From an uncultured Allomuricauda sp. (lineage in GTDB: Bacteria > Bacteroidota > Bacteroidia > Flavobacteriales > Flavobacteriaceae), in contig NZ_CANMUU010000001.1 in NCBI RefSeq assembly GCF_947501165.1, positions 1,116,001-1,180,000 on the forward strand: a stretch of 64,000 bases of DNA. Reading direction: 5' to 3'. Numbering within the stretch: the first letter of the stretch is position 1; each line of letters starts with the position of its first letter. Both the position numbers and the translations under genes were made by a program. Shown here one piece after another: positions 27,395 through 35,598 of this stretch. The notes beneath the pieces were generated by a model. The model was not told where the DNA came from, searched no databases, and was given only the letters and a program-made list of their open reading frames with translations.

Positions 27395-28414
27395 TTAAAA
27401 AGCATACTGGGTTCCTAAGGTCAAGGTCTCTCTTGTTCTTAACTGAATTCCATTTACATCCTGATATAATGGTGATACAAGTTCGAATCCGAACCTAAGG
27501 TTTTTCAATGCTCCCTTAGGAACATAGATATTGAAGCCTAGGCCTCCATTTAAGAAATTCCCCCCTGAATTGGCAGTATCCGCCGTAATGACCATCATAG
27601 GGTTCAAATTTGGGTCAGCGCCATCGATTTCTCCTATTACCAAGGCTTCGAGCCTTGTTGAAAAACTCAACCAATCTGTAGCTTTTAAGGCAAACCAGCC
27701 ATTCAAACTCTGTCGATTCCCGTATCGGAATTCCCGGTCATTTTCACCGAATCGCAAGATGGCCCTAAGTTGACCACCCCATGAAATTTTATCAGCTTGC
27801 CCCAAATAGGTTACTGCTAGGTTGGCATCAAAGGTGCCACTTCCAATTTGCATTGGATATGGCAGTTCTGTTTCATTGGGTGCCGAAGCTGGGGTCACGT
27901 CGCTTTCAGTTATGCTTCCCGTTGGAATGGATATACCTATTTGTCCATGCATCGTCTGCTTTTTTTTGTTGAAAAAACGATACAAGCCGGAAATTTGAAT
28001 ATCACCAAAACCACTGGCCTCTGTAATGAAAGTTCCACCCATGCGGGTAATGTGGTCCATTTCCATGGATAAATAATTGAACATGGTCATTATGGTGATT
28101 TTATCGGTAGGGGCGAACATGGCACCAACCATGTGCATGTTCATAGGCATTTCGGTAGGAGTTACCATATAATTTTCCAGTGCATCGTCAAAAGAAGCAT
28201 CATCACTTCCTTGTTTCAGGTCTTCCATGTTCATGTACATGTATCGATAGGAAAACATCCATTCTCCCTTTCCGTGCATATGATCTCCCATTACAGGAAT
28301 AGGGGCATGTCCGTCAGGCCTTCCAGCAGACCATTTCTGCAAATCTGTAGCAGTCTCTTGTGCATAAAATAGTAGTGTTGCCAACATAAAGATGGCAGAT
28401 ATAAGGTGTTTCAT
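27395..28414 (-). CDS. Met/His-rich outer membrane beta-barrel protein (putative metal-related transporter)
   Basis: A 339-residue secreted protein with signal peptide MKHLISAIFMLATLLFYAQ, then a barrel-like sequence ending in LTLGTQYAF, with the terminal Phe of outer membrane barrels. The N-terminal half is unusually rich in Met and His: GDHMHGKGEWMFSYRYMYMN and EMPMNMHMVGAMF. Such clusters bind copper or silver in other proteins, and similar barrels are annotated simply as transporter. It lies downstream of a CNGKC protein on the same strand. The ATG at 28414 gives a normal signal peptide; earlier codons do not. The copper link is inference. Confidence 0.75.
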   Translation of the reverse strand: MKHLISAIFMLATLLFYAQETATDLQKWSAGRPDGHAPIPVMGDHMHGKGEWMFSYRYMYMNMEDLKQGSDDASFDDALENYMVTPTEMPMNMHMVGAMFAPTDKITIMTMFNYLSMEMDHITRMGGTFITEASGFGDIQISGLYRFFNKKKQTMHGQIGISIPTGSITESDVTPASAPNETELPYPMQIGSGTFDANLAVTYLGQADKISWGGQLRAILRFGENDREFRYGNRQSLNGWFALKATDWLSFSTRLEALVIGEIDGADPNLNPMMVITADTANSGGNFLNGGLGFNIYVPKGALKNLRFGFELVSPLYQDVNGIQLRTRETLTLGTQYAF

Positions 28415-28512
28415 TTGTTTTATTTTATAGTAGAATATGATGTATTGGCACATCACCAAAAAGATTTAGTTCCCTTTGGCAACATGGTGATTGATGAATA
28501 ACCGGCTGTTAA

Positions 28513-28929
28513 TTAAGAAATGATACTAGGTGGATGAAAACTACCTGAAGCGAATAGAAAAGAATAAGGATTGTTGTAAGCAAACAATCTCTCGTTTAAC
28601 GACTGTGTATTCTTAGAGGAAAGAATATTGTGGAGAGTTACAAAACCAATCGGATATTCTTCCATGGCAATTTTAGGAAGGTTTTGTTTTTCATCCTCAT
28701 TTTGTTCTTGAAGCATCTGCATCAAGTAACACTTTCCATTACATTGAAGTTCTTTCCTGTCCTTGTTGATACACAAAAACTCGGCTATATAGTCCTCATA
28801 GATAATATACTCCATAAGAGGAAGCACTGGCCTTGTCATGGCGACGAAATAAAGCAGTACGAAACCAAATACGATGTAATTCCTCAACCGAAATAAAATT
28901 TGAATTACAAAAATAAGCCACCGAGCCAC
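28513..28929 (-). CDS. conserved membrane-anchored protein with a CNGKC cysteine motif
   Basis: A 138-residue protein with a hydrophobic N-terminus (about residues 5-35) and a small domain holding the cysteines in FLCINKDRKELQCNGKCYLMQ (C-x9-C-x3-C). I recall this family near copper-associated genes in Bacteroidota, but it has no established function. It is about 100 bp upstream of the Met/His-rich barrel gene and probably shares its transcript. It is divergent from the EamA transporter with only 46 bp between starts. Confidence 0.65.
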   Translation of the reverse strand: MARWLIFVIQILFRLRNYIVFGFVLLYFVAMTRPVLPLMEYIIYEDYIAEFLCINKDRKELQCNGKCYLMQMLQEQNEDEKQNLPKIAMEEYPIGFVTLHNILSSKNTQSLNERLFAYNNPYSFLFASGSFHPPSIIS

Positions 28930-28946
28930 ATAATCTCTTAAATATC

Positions 28947-28960
28947 GTGCACTTTTGCAC
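28947..28960. promoter_or_regulatory. inverted repeat in a divergent promoter region
   Basis: GTGCA-CTTT-TGCAC in the 46-bp gap between the divergent CNGKC and EamA genes. It is a possible operator for both promoters; the stem is short. Confidence 0.35.
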
Positions 28961-28975
28961 TTTTAAATTTCTTCA

Positions 28976-29860
28976 GTGAGGCTACAAAACAGGAAATGGT
29001 TCTATCTTTTCGTTCTTTCCGTCATTTGGGGTACATCTTATATCCTGATCAAAAAAGGCTTGGAAGGTTTCAACCCTGTTCAATTGGGAGCAGTAAGGAT
29101 TGTTTTGGCTGCATTGTTTTTGTTTGTTATCGGGTTCAAGTCACTTCGCACCATCAGCAAAAAAGAATGGCCATGGGTGGCTTTGTCTGGTTTTGTTGGA
29201 AGTTTTATCCCCATGTTTTTGTTTGCATTTGCCCAAACCGAGATTGATAGTGCCATTGCATCTATTTTGAATTCACTGGTGCCGCTTTTTACCTTGTTCA
29301 TTGGTTTCTTCGCCTTTGGAATTAGCTTTAGGCGCAATCAATTAGTAGGCGTGGTAATAGGGCTTGTTGGAGCAATATGTTTGGTCATTTTCGGAAGTCA
29401 AATCAATCCGAGCCAGAATTATTGGTATGCGGGATTCGTAGTTTTAGCAACCATATGCTATGCATCAAATGCAAATATTATTAAGAGTAAACTTCAAAAT
29501 GTATCAGCCATGGGAATTGCTGTGGGTAATTTTTCCGCGATTGTTGTTCCGGCACTCTTGATTCTTCCCTTTTCTGGATTTTTCTCTCAGGAAGTTACAA
29601 CGGGTAAGTACTTTTGGAGCTCAATGGGATATATCGTTATCCTTTGCATTATGAGCACCTGTGTGGCTAAGGTAATGTTCAACAGGCTTGTTCAGATATC
29701 CTCTGCGGTTTTTTCGGTTTCGGTAACCTATCTTATCCCTGTGGTAGGGATTTTTTGGGGAATCTTGGATGGAGAAGAATTTAAACTTCAACAACTGTTG
29801 GCTGCGGCAATTATTTTGTTGGGGGTTTACTTGGTAAACAAAAAAAAGACGCCCAAATAG
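28976..29860 (+). CDS. EamA/DMT-family transporter
   Basis: A 294-residue inner membrane protein with ten predicted helices in two EamA repeats (about residues 8-140 and 150-290). Hallmarks are SVIWGTSYILIKKGLEGF in the first helix, AFAQTEIDSAIASILNSLVPLFT at the end of helix 3-4, and VSVTYLIPVVGIFWGILDGEE in the second repeat. Members export or import small metabolites such as amino acids and nucleosides; the substrate is unknown. The start is GTG at 28976. Confidence 0.9.
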   Translation: MRLQNRKWFYLFVLSVIWGTSYILIKKGLEGFNPVQLGAVRIVLAALFLFVIGFKSLRTISKKEWPWVALSGFVGSFIPMFLFAFAQTEIDSAIASILNSLVPLFTLFIGFFAFGISFRRNQLVGVVIGLVGAICLVIFGSQINPSQNYWYAGFVVLATICYASNANIIKSKLQNVSAMGIAVGNFSAIVVPALLILPFSGFFSQEVTTGKYFWSSMGYIVILCIMSTCVAKVMFNRLVQISSAVFSVSVTYLIPVVGIFWGILDGEEFKLQQLLAAAIILLGVYLVNKKKTPK

Positions 29861-29870
29861 ACGTCTTTTT
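29843..29870. terminator. bidirectional terminator between the EamA and M16 genes
   Basis: AAAAAGACG (29843-29851), a 10-nt loop and CGTCTTTTT (29862-29870). It overlaps the last EamA codons and serves the convergent M16 protease operon too. Confidence 0.8.
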
Positions 29871-29889
29871 GTTAGTTTGACATTGTATT

Positions 29890-31959
29890 TTATTCGAAAT
29901 CCGCTGGAGTAACACCTTCGTTTACCTTGATTTCCTTGACTATAAAATCAAAAGTCTGTGGTCCTGCAGATTGGGATAATTTGAATGGAAACTGAATTCC
30001 TGAGATTTCCTTGTAATCTGAAAGTATCAATGTCTGGCTAATTTGTTGCCCCTGTACTTCTTGAACTTCAATCTCTTGAAGTTTTAATCCAGTTTCTACA
30101 TCATAAAAGGCAGATTTACTATCCGTAATCTTAAGTTTATACGCTTTTTTGTCACCTACGGCTTCAATCCCCTCCAAACTGATATCTCCGGCAACCAGAT
30201 AATTCAATTCTGGGAAGGCAGCGGACTCTTCCCTAATCTTTTTGATTTCCTCATCGGATAAATCTTTGCGTTGCCCTTGAGCCACCATGTATCCTTTGTC
30301 ACCATCCAACACCTGTTTTTGCATGGAATTACCGGCGACTTTTATATTCTGCATGAACTGGTCCTTAGAGGTTTTCTTCAATTCCAGCTCTAAAGTCATA
30401 CCTTGCATTTGGGCTTCGGCAAACATAGCATAGGATTCTACGCCTTCCAGTTTTTCCTTGCCTCCTATTGCAGAAATGTAATTCAGTAAAATGGACTCGG
30501 CGGTGATTCCCTCAGGAATCGAGGCATTGTAATCCGGCTTTTCCGTTTTGTTTGCAAACTTGTCGTAATAGAGTACCGGTACTTTTTTACCATTGAATTC
30601 AACTTTCTCCAAATTCTCGATTACTTCACTTCCTTTTCCTGCAACCACAACCCTTGTATTATCTATGGAAAAGAATTTTTGGGCTGCTTTCTGAACATCT
30701 TCAACAGAAACTGCATTAATGCGCTCCAAATAGGTTTCGTAGAAATCATCAGGAAGTCCTTCTTTTTCTATATTCAATGCGTAGTTAGCAACGGTTTCGG
30801 GCTGCTCCAATGCCATTACAAAGCGTCCTGAATATTTAGCCTTGGTATTTTCAAGCTCTTTTTCGGACACAGGTTCTTTCATTATTTTATCAATCTCTTT
30901 TAATATCTCAACCACAGAACTGTCAGTAACCTGATTTCTCACCTGGGCAAATGCATTGAATCGAGTAGGGCCAAACCGGTCAGTCCTTATGTTGGAATAC
31001 GAACCATACGTATACCCTTTGTCTTCCCTAAGGTTTAAGAACAGTCTGCCTTCTCCGCCTCCACCCAAAATCTGGTTAGCAATCAAAGCGGGGAGGTAAT
31101 CTGCGTCCTTCATTTGAAGTTCAACTAGGTTTTGCACTGTTACTTCGGACTGAACTGCATTGGGAACATCAACAAAGTTGATTTGCGTATACTGTGCATC
31201 TTGTGGTTTGGAAAAACTAAGGGATGGTGGTGTGGCTTTGGTCCATGGGGTAAATGCCTTTGTAATCAACTCCTTTGCTTCCTCAAATTGAACATCACCT
31301 ACCACAATCAAATAAGCGTTGGCAGGGACAAAGTTTTTTCTATAGAACCGCTGCACGTCCGCCAAGGTCACATTGTTTACAGTTTGTTCTGTTATAAATT
31401 CTCCATCGGGATTGTTTTTGCCATACCCTAAGGCCAATTGTACCCTTCTGGAGATTGCGGAAACATCTTTTTCTTCAGTTTTTAAACTTGTCAAAAGAAT
31501 ATTTTTTTCCTTGTCAAATTCCTCTTGGGTAAAGTTGGGATTTAGGGCTGCATCTGCCATTAATTCCAAAATTCTGGGAAAATATTTGGAAAGGCTACTG
31601 GCAAAAGCCCCTTGAGCCCCAATGTTAATGGTTGCTCCCAAAAAGTCTACTTCTTCATTAAAATCATCTTTGGACATGTTAGTGGAACCTTGTCCCAAAA
31701 GTGAACCTGTAAGGCTTTGAACACCAGCTTTCTCACCTTCTAAAACGGGAGGATTGTCAATTTCAAGTTGAATTCGTACTCTTGGTAATTTGTGATTTTC
31801 AACCACCATGACTTTCAGGCCGTTCATCAACTCAAAAGAATTGGGCTTATCTAAATTTATCTTTGGTGCTGGCCCAGGTTCTGGTTGTTTGCTTCTATCA
31901 ATCTGTGCATTAAGGCCTATTGCACAGAGGATAAAAAATATTGAAATATAATTTTTCAT
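29890..31959 (-). CDS. M16-family peptidase subunit lacking the zinc motif, with C-terminal extension
   Basis: A 689-residue exported protein (signal MKNYISIFFILCAIGLNAQ). Residues about 30-460 have the two-lobed M16 fold (NSFELMNGLKVMVVENHKLP, later GGGGEGRLFLNLREDKGYTYG, the R/Y motif of M16 C-lobes). At the place of the HxxEH zinc site it reads GVQSLTGSLLGQGS, so it is proteolytically inactive. A further region of about 220 residues (470-689) resembles a lipoprotein-carrier-like beta fold (TLELELKKTSKDQFMQNIKV). It is the second gene of an operon, 10 bp after the active M16 gene, like the alpha/beta subunits of mitochondrial processing peptidase. Confidence 0.88.
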   Translation of the reverse strand: MKNYISIFFILCAIGLNAQIDRSKQPEPGPAPKINLDKPNSFELMNGLKVMVVENHKLPRVRIQLEIDNPPVLEGEKAGVQSLTGSLLGQGSTNMSKDDFNEEVDFLGATINIGAQGAFASSLSKYFPRILELMADAALNPNFTQEEFDKEKNILLTSLKTEEKDVSAISRRVQLALGYGKNNPDGEFITEQTVNNVTLADVQRFYRKNFVPANAYLIVVGDVQFEEAKELITKAFTPWTKATPPSLSFSKPQDAQYTQINFVDVPNAVQSEVTVQNLVELQMKDADYLPALIANQILGGGGEGRLFLNLREDKGYTYGSYSNIRTDRFGPTRFNAFAQVRNQVTDSSVVEILKEIDKIMKEPVSEKELENTKAKYSGRFVMALEQPETVANYALNIEKEGLPDDFYETYLERINAVSVEDVQKAAQKFFSIDNTRVVVAGKGSEVIENLEKVEFNGKKVPVLYYDKFANKTEKPDYNASIPEGITAESILLNYISAIGGKEKLEGVESYAMFAEAQMQGMTLELELKKTSKDQFMQNIKVAGNSMQKQVLDGDKGYMVAQGQRKDLSDEEIKKIREESAAFPELNYLVAGDISLEGIEAVGDKKAYKLKITDSKSAFYDVETGLKLQEIEVQEVQGQQISQTLILSDYKEISGIQFPFKLSQSAGPQTFDFIVKEIKVNEGVTPADFE

Positions 31960-31969
31960 TGTTCTAGTC

Positions 31970-33292
31970 TTAGTATTCCGTTTTGTCTCCTGGTAAATAA
32001 TTAATGATTACACTTTGGTTGGGCTTCAAATACTTATTGGCAACCTCTTTGATTTCCTCTCGTGTTATCGAGCGATAAATATCAATTTCCTTATTTATCA
32101 AATCGGTATCTCCGTAAAGCATATAATAGCGAGCCAAAGAATTTGCTATTCCTTCCACACTAGAATTAGCGTTGACAAAATCATTCTCAAATTTGTTTTG
32201 AAGCTTTTGATAGTCCTTTTCTGAAATCAACTCGTCACGTACTTTAGCAACTTCCTCTTCCATTTCTGTTTGGAGCACTTCCAACGTTGTCTCACCAACC
32301 GGCAGGGCAAATACTAAATACATTCCATAGTCCTCTTGACCAATATTGAAGGCTCCTACTTGTAGTGCCTGTTTTTGGTCATCAACCATCTTTTTATACA
32401 ATTTGGAACTTCTTCCGTCGCTTAAATAAGTAGAAATCATATCAAGCACATAGGCATCTCTTTCTTTAAAACCGGGAGTTCTGTAGGCCAGACCGATTGC
32501 TGGTATCTGAATGTTGGCGTCATAGGCCTTGGCGACTTTCTGTTCGGTTATTGGCTTTTCTTTTGGATAGTTTCTAACAATATCGGCTCCTCTAGGAATA
32601 GGACCAAAATAGTCCTCAATCATTTTTTTGGTCTCGTCAATCTGAAAATCACCAGCTACCACTAAAACAGAGTTGTTAGGGACATAATATTTTTTATTGT
32701 AAGCTTTTACATCCTCTAGTGTAGCTGCATCCAAGTCCTCCATATACCCAATGTTGGGGTCTTTATAGGGATGAACTTCAAACAGATTTTTTCCCAATAC
32801 AGCTAAAAATTGACCATAAGGAGAATTGTCATAGCGCAAACGCTTTTCTTCCTTTACCACTTCTTGTTGTGTATCCACTCCTTTTTGGTCAATTACGGGA
32901 TGTAACATTCTTTCGGATTCCATCCAAAGCCCTAGCTGTAGGTTGTTTGAAGGAAATACTTCGTAATAGTAAGTTCTGTCCTGCGAAGTATTTGCATTAT
33001 TGATTCCTCCATTTGAGGATACAATTTCAAACCATTTGCCCCTTTCTATGTTTTCAGTTCCCTCAAAAAGAAGGTGTTCAAAAAAGTGTGCAAAACCAGT
33101 TCGTCCTTCTGTTCTATCCTTACCACCAACATGGTACATAACTGATGTGGTTACTACGGGAGCCCCATTTTCCTGATGTAGAATCACATGAAGCCCATTG
33201 GGTAAATCGTACTCCTCAAAAGAAACTTCTTGCGCAATTGCAAAGTTTCCCAATCCAAGCATAAGAAGACCCAAAAAAAGTATTCTTTTCAT
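31970..33292 (-). CDS. M16-family zinc metallopeptidase (active subunit)
   Basis: A 440-residue exported insulinase-type protease. The signal is MKRILFLGLLMLGLGNFAIAQ. The inverted zinc motif HxxEH is AHFFEHLLFEGTE (H69, E72, H73), with the distal glutamate region TSQDRTYYYEVFPSNNLQLG. The C-lobe carries LSDGRSSKLYKKMVDDQ with the substrate-binding Arg/Tyr. It is the first gene of a pair with the inactive M16 subunit, and the two probably act as a heterodimer in the periplasm on peptides. Confidence 0.93.
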   Translation of the reverse strand: MKRILFLGLLMLGLGNFAIAQEVSFEEYDLPNGLHVILHQENGAPVVTTSVMYHVGGKDRTEGRTGFAHFFEHLLFEGTENIERGKWFEIVSSNGGINNANTSQDRTYYYEVFPSNNLQLGLWMESERMLHPVIDQKGVDTQQEVVKEEKRLRYDNSPYGQFLAVLGKNLFEVHPYKDPNIGYMEDLDAATLEDVKAYNKKYYVPNNSVLVVAGDFQIDETKKMIEDYFGPIPRGADIVRNYPKEKPITEQKVAKAYDANIQIPAIGLAYRTPGFKERDAYVLDMISTYLSDGRSSKLYKKMVDDQKQALQVGAFNIGQEDYGMYLVFALPVGETTLEVLQTEMEEEVAKVRDELISEKDYQKLQNKFENDFVNANSSVEGIANSLARYYMLYGDTDLINKEIDIYRSITREEIKEVANKYLKPNQSVIINYLPGDKTEY

Positions 33293-33472
33293 TTTTAAAA
33301 TTTAAGAGTTAACGTGTCATGAAGGGTTAGACACAGAATTACATTGCCTGTTACACGAATATAGTGTTAAATCATAAAGATTTTGAGTTTGATTCTACCT
33401 AGTTTCCAAGAGATATGTGGCTTAATTCCCAAACATTCAGTAAATTATATACCTATCCTAAAAAACATCAAC

Positions 33473-33919
33473 ATGAAAAATTTGACCTTGCCCATTCGTT
33501 TTGGTATAGTCACTAGTGGCATACTGATGGCTTATTTCTTGATTCTATCCCTCTTAGGAAAACATACAAATGTTTTTTTTAGCTTGTTCAATGGCGTAAT
33601 TACGGGGTTTGGTATTTATGAAACCATTAAATATACAAAGCTACGTATGGGCAAAGACTTCAACTATGGAAAAGGATTTACTGCAGGAATTACCATGGGA
33701 TTCGTAGCTACGCTATTGTTTACCATTTTCTTCGCATTTTATTCCACGGAATTGAACGCTGAGTTTTTAAACGACCTTTCCAAAGCTTGGTCAAAGGACT
33801 ATTCAAATTTTCAAGGAATTGTATTTTTTACTGTTGCTATCATGGGGTTTGCTACAACCTTGGTTTTGACGCTTTCTTTTATGCAGTTGTTCAAATCATC
33901 CAACAACCCCAAAAAATGA
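33473..33919 (+). CDS. DUF4199-family membrane protein
   Basis: A 148-residue inner membrane protein with four helices (about residues 5-27, 33-52, 68-92, 118-140) and the family-like loop KLRMGKDFNYGKGFTAGITMGFVATL. DUF4199 proteins are common in Bacteroidota and have no known function. The ATG at 33473 is preferred; upstream in-frame codons from 33383 give a sequence with no family look. It is followed by the rplU promoter, so it is a single-gene unit. Confidence 0.8.
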   Translation: MKNLTLPIRFGIVTSGILMAYFLILSLLGKHTNVFFSLFNGVITGFGIYETIKYTKLRMGKDFNYGKGFTAGITMGFVATLLFTIFFAFYSTELNAEFLNDLSKAWSKDYSNFQGIVFFTVAIMGFATTLVLTLSFMQLFKSSNNPKK

Positions 33920-33941
33920 GCATAATTGTGGCAAATAATCC

Positions 33942-33971
33942 TTGTAGATTAAGGATTTAGGAGTATATTTG
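33942..33971 (+). promoter_or_regulatory. rplU-rpmA promoter (TTG, 19 bp, TATATTTG)
   Basis: TTG at 33942-33944, a 19-bp spacer and TATATTTG at 33964-33971 followed by C: the full Bacteroidota sigma-ABfr arrangement, 46 bp before the rplU ATG. It is the best promoter in the window. Confidence 0.8.
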
Positions 33972-34017
33972 CACCCGCTAAATCCAATTTAGCCTAATAA
34001 ACTCTAATAAACGCATT

Positions 34018-34560
34018 ATGTACGCAATTGTAGAAATGGCAGGGCAGCAATTCAAAGTTGCAAAAGACCAGAAAGTGTACGTCCACCGTTTGCAAACAGA
34101 AGAAGGTAAAAAAGTAACTTTTGATAAAGTTCTTCTTTTGGATGACAACGGGAACGTTACTGTAGGCGCCCCAGTCATAGATGGTGCAGCTGTTGAAGCT
34201 AAAGTTGTAAAGCACCTGAAAGGTGATAAGGTTATCGTCTTTAAAAAGAAAAGAAGAAAAGGATACCGCAAAAAGAACGGTCACAGACAATCTTTGACTG
34301 AGATTGTAATTGAAGGTATTGTGGCTAAAGGAGCTAAAAAAGCTGCTCCTGCTAAGGCGAAAGCTGAAAAGCCTGTTGAGAAAAAAGAGGCTGCTCCAAA
34401 GAAAGCCGCTGCTCCTAAAAAAGAAGCACCTAAAGCTAAAGTAACAGAAGACTTATCTTCCAAAACAGTAGCTGAGTTGAAGGAAATGGCAAAAGCCAAG
34501 GAAATCAGCGGATATTCATCAATGAAGAAAGCAGAGCTTATTGAAGCTTTGAGTAAATAA
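34018..34560 (+). CDS. rplU: 50S ribosomal protein L21 with lysine/alanine linker and C-terminal SAP/Rho-N-like domain
   Basis: Residues 1-104 are a complete L21 ([40 protein letters not shown]). The protein then continues with an Ala/Lys/Pro linker (105-145, histone H1-like) and a small helical domain at 148-179 ([20 protein letters not shown], then [11 protein letters not shown]). That domain looks like Rho-N, HeH or SAP nucleic-acid-binding folds. The 180-residue length is well above the usual 103. The C-terminal fusion occurs in flavobacterial L21 genes I recall, so it is a lineage feature rather than an error. It is co-transcribed with rpmA, 26 bp downstream. Confidence 0.95.
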   Translation: MYAIVEMAGQQFKVAKDQKVYVHRLQTEEGKKVTFDKVLLLDDNGNVTVGAPVIDGAAVEAKVVKHLKGDKVIVFKKKRRKGYRKKNGHRQSLTEIVIEGIVAKGAKKAAPAKAKAEKPVEKKEAAPKKAAAPKKEAPKAKVTEDLSSKTVAELKEMAKAKEISGYSSMKKAELIEALSK

Positions 34561-34586
34561 AAAGTAAGAACTAAAAAAGAAACATC

Positions 34587-34847
34587 ATGGCACATAAAAA
34601 AGGTGTAGGTAGTTCAAAAAACGGTAGAGAATCAGAATCGAAACGCTTAGGGGTTAAGATTTTTGGAGGCCAAGCTGCTATTGCTGGCAATATTATTGTT
34701 AGACAAAGAGGTACCAAACACAATCCAGGAGATAATGTTTATGCTGGTAAAGACCATACCTTGCATGCCAGAATAGATGGTATTGTTCGTTTTGATAAGA
34801 AAGCTGGAGGCAAATCTTTTGTTTCCGTTGATCCTTTCGAAGCTTAA
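34587..34847 (+). CDS. rpmA: 50S ribosomal protein L27
   Basis: An 86-residue L27 beginning [20 protein letters not shown], with the typical [20 protein letters not shown] and [16 protein letters not shown]. The N-terminus is the mature flexible arm reaching the peptidyl-transferase centre; no cleavable Firmicutes-type extension is present. It is the second gene of the rplU operon, closed by the terminator downstream. Confidence 0.97.
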   Translation: MAHKKGVGSSKNGRESESKRLGVKIFGGQAAIAGNIIVRQRGTKHNPGDNVYAGKDHTLHARIDGIVRFDKKAGGKSFVSVDPFEA

Positions 34848-34863
34848 AAAGCATTTACAAGAT

Positions 34864-34893
34864 AAAAAAGCCCGCTATTTAGCGGGCTTTTTT
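34864..34893. terminator. strong bidirectional terminator after rpmA
   Basis: AAAAAAGCCCGCT (34864-34876), loop ATTT, AGCGGGCTTTTTT (34881-34893): a perfect 13-bp repeat between rpmA and the convergent DUF1569-like gene. Confidence 0.93.
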
Positions 34894-34900
34894 ATTGCTT

Positions 34901-35437
34901 CTACTTCAAAATATCTTCAATTATTTTTAGGTGATGCCCTGTATGTATCTTTAAAAATCGTTTAGTCTGCCCTTTGTTTATTACATCAAAATAGGGATGC
35001 TCAAAATGCACATTTTCATGTAAACTTTCAATCTTTTTAAGGTTTTCCTTGGCTTCTTCCAGCTGTGCATAAAGGTCTTCCGTTTGTATTTCTTCAGGGG
35101 GGCGTACCAATTTTGGTGCCTTTGCAACCCCTCTAGGAAAATCGCCCCAAGCAAAAATCAGAATTCGGGTAAAGTTCAAATTTGACTTGAACTTTTCTGG
35201 ATGTGAGTTTTCCAAAGCTTCACAAATTCGATTAATGGTCTTTAACGAATGATCAAGGTGCCATGCCACATCTGCTTTGGACACCTTTGGTTTACTCCTA
35301 TCTCTTTCAAGAATATAAGACTCAAGCAGTCCTATTTGACCATCCATAAAAGCACTACTGTTTTCCGTGTTTCTTGCCAAAGCTATTCCCAATAAAATGA
35401 AAGCTAAAGCTAGCAAAATAATGATTATTCTTTTCAT
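34901..35437 (-). CDS. DinB/DUF1569-like protein with N-terminal membrane anchor
   Basis: A protein of about 178 residues starting MKRIIIILLALAFILLGIAL, an N-terminal membrane anchor or uncleaved signal. The helical domain after it has histidines in the DinB/DUF1569 positions: SKADVAWHLDHSLKTINRIC, NVHFEHPYFDVINKGQ and LKIHTGHHLKIIEDILK. Those three His sites would bind a metal in the four-helix bundle. The family's reactions (thiol transfer, hydrolysis) vary and none can be assigned. Codons upstream of this ATG are open but give a charged stretch unlike a signal, so the internal ATG was chosen; its position may be off by a base or two. Confidence 0.68.
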   Translation of the reverse strand: MKRIIIILLALAFILLGIALARNTENSSAFMDGQIGLLESYILERDRSKPKVSKADVAWHLDHSLKTINRICEALENSHPEKFKSNLNFTRILIFAWGDFPRGVAKAPKLVRPPEEIQTEDLYAQLEEAKENLKKIESLHENVHFEHPYFDVINKGQTKRFLKIHTGHHLKIIEDILK

Positions 35438-35598
35438 GGATCTACGCGGTTTTCCATCCCCACCAAACAAACGAGGTGCGAATGTGGTTTCTTCTGTAAA
35501 TTCTTATAACTGGTAAATGCTCTTTTCCCTTTTTTTGATGCTTTTTTACCTCCGACTTCATGATTCTCGCTTTTTGATGACTGATTTATATGAGACGT

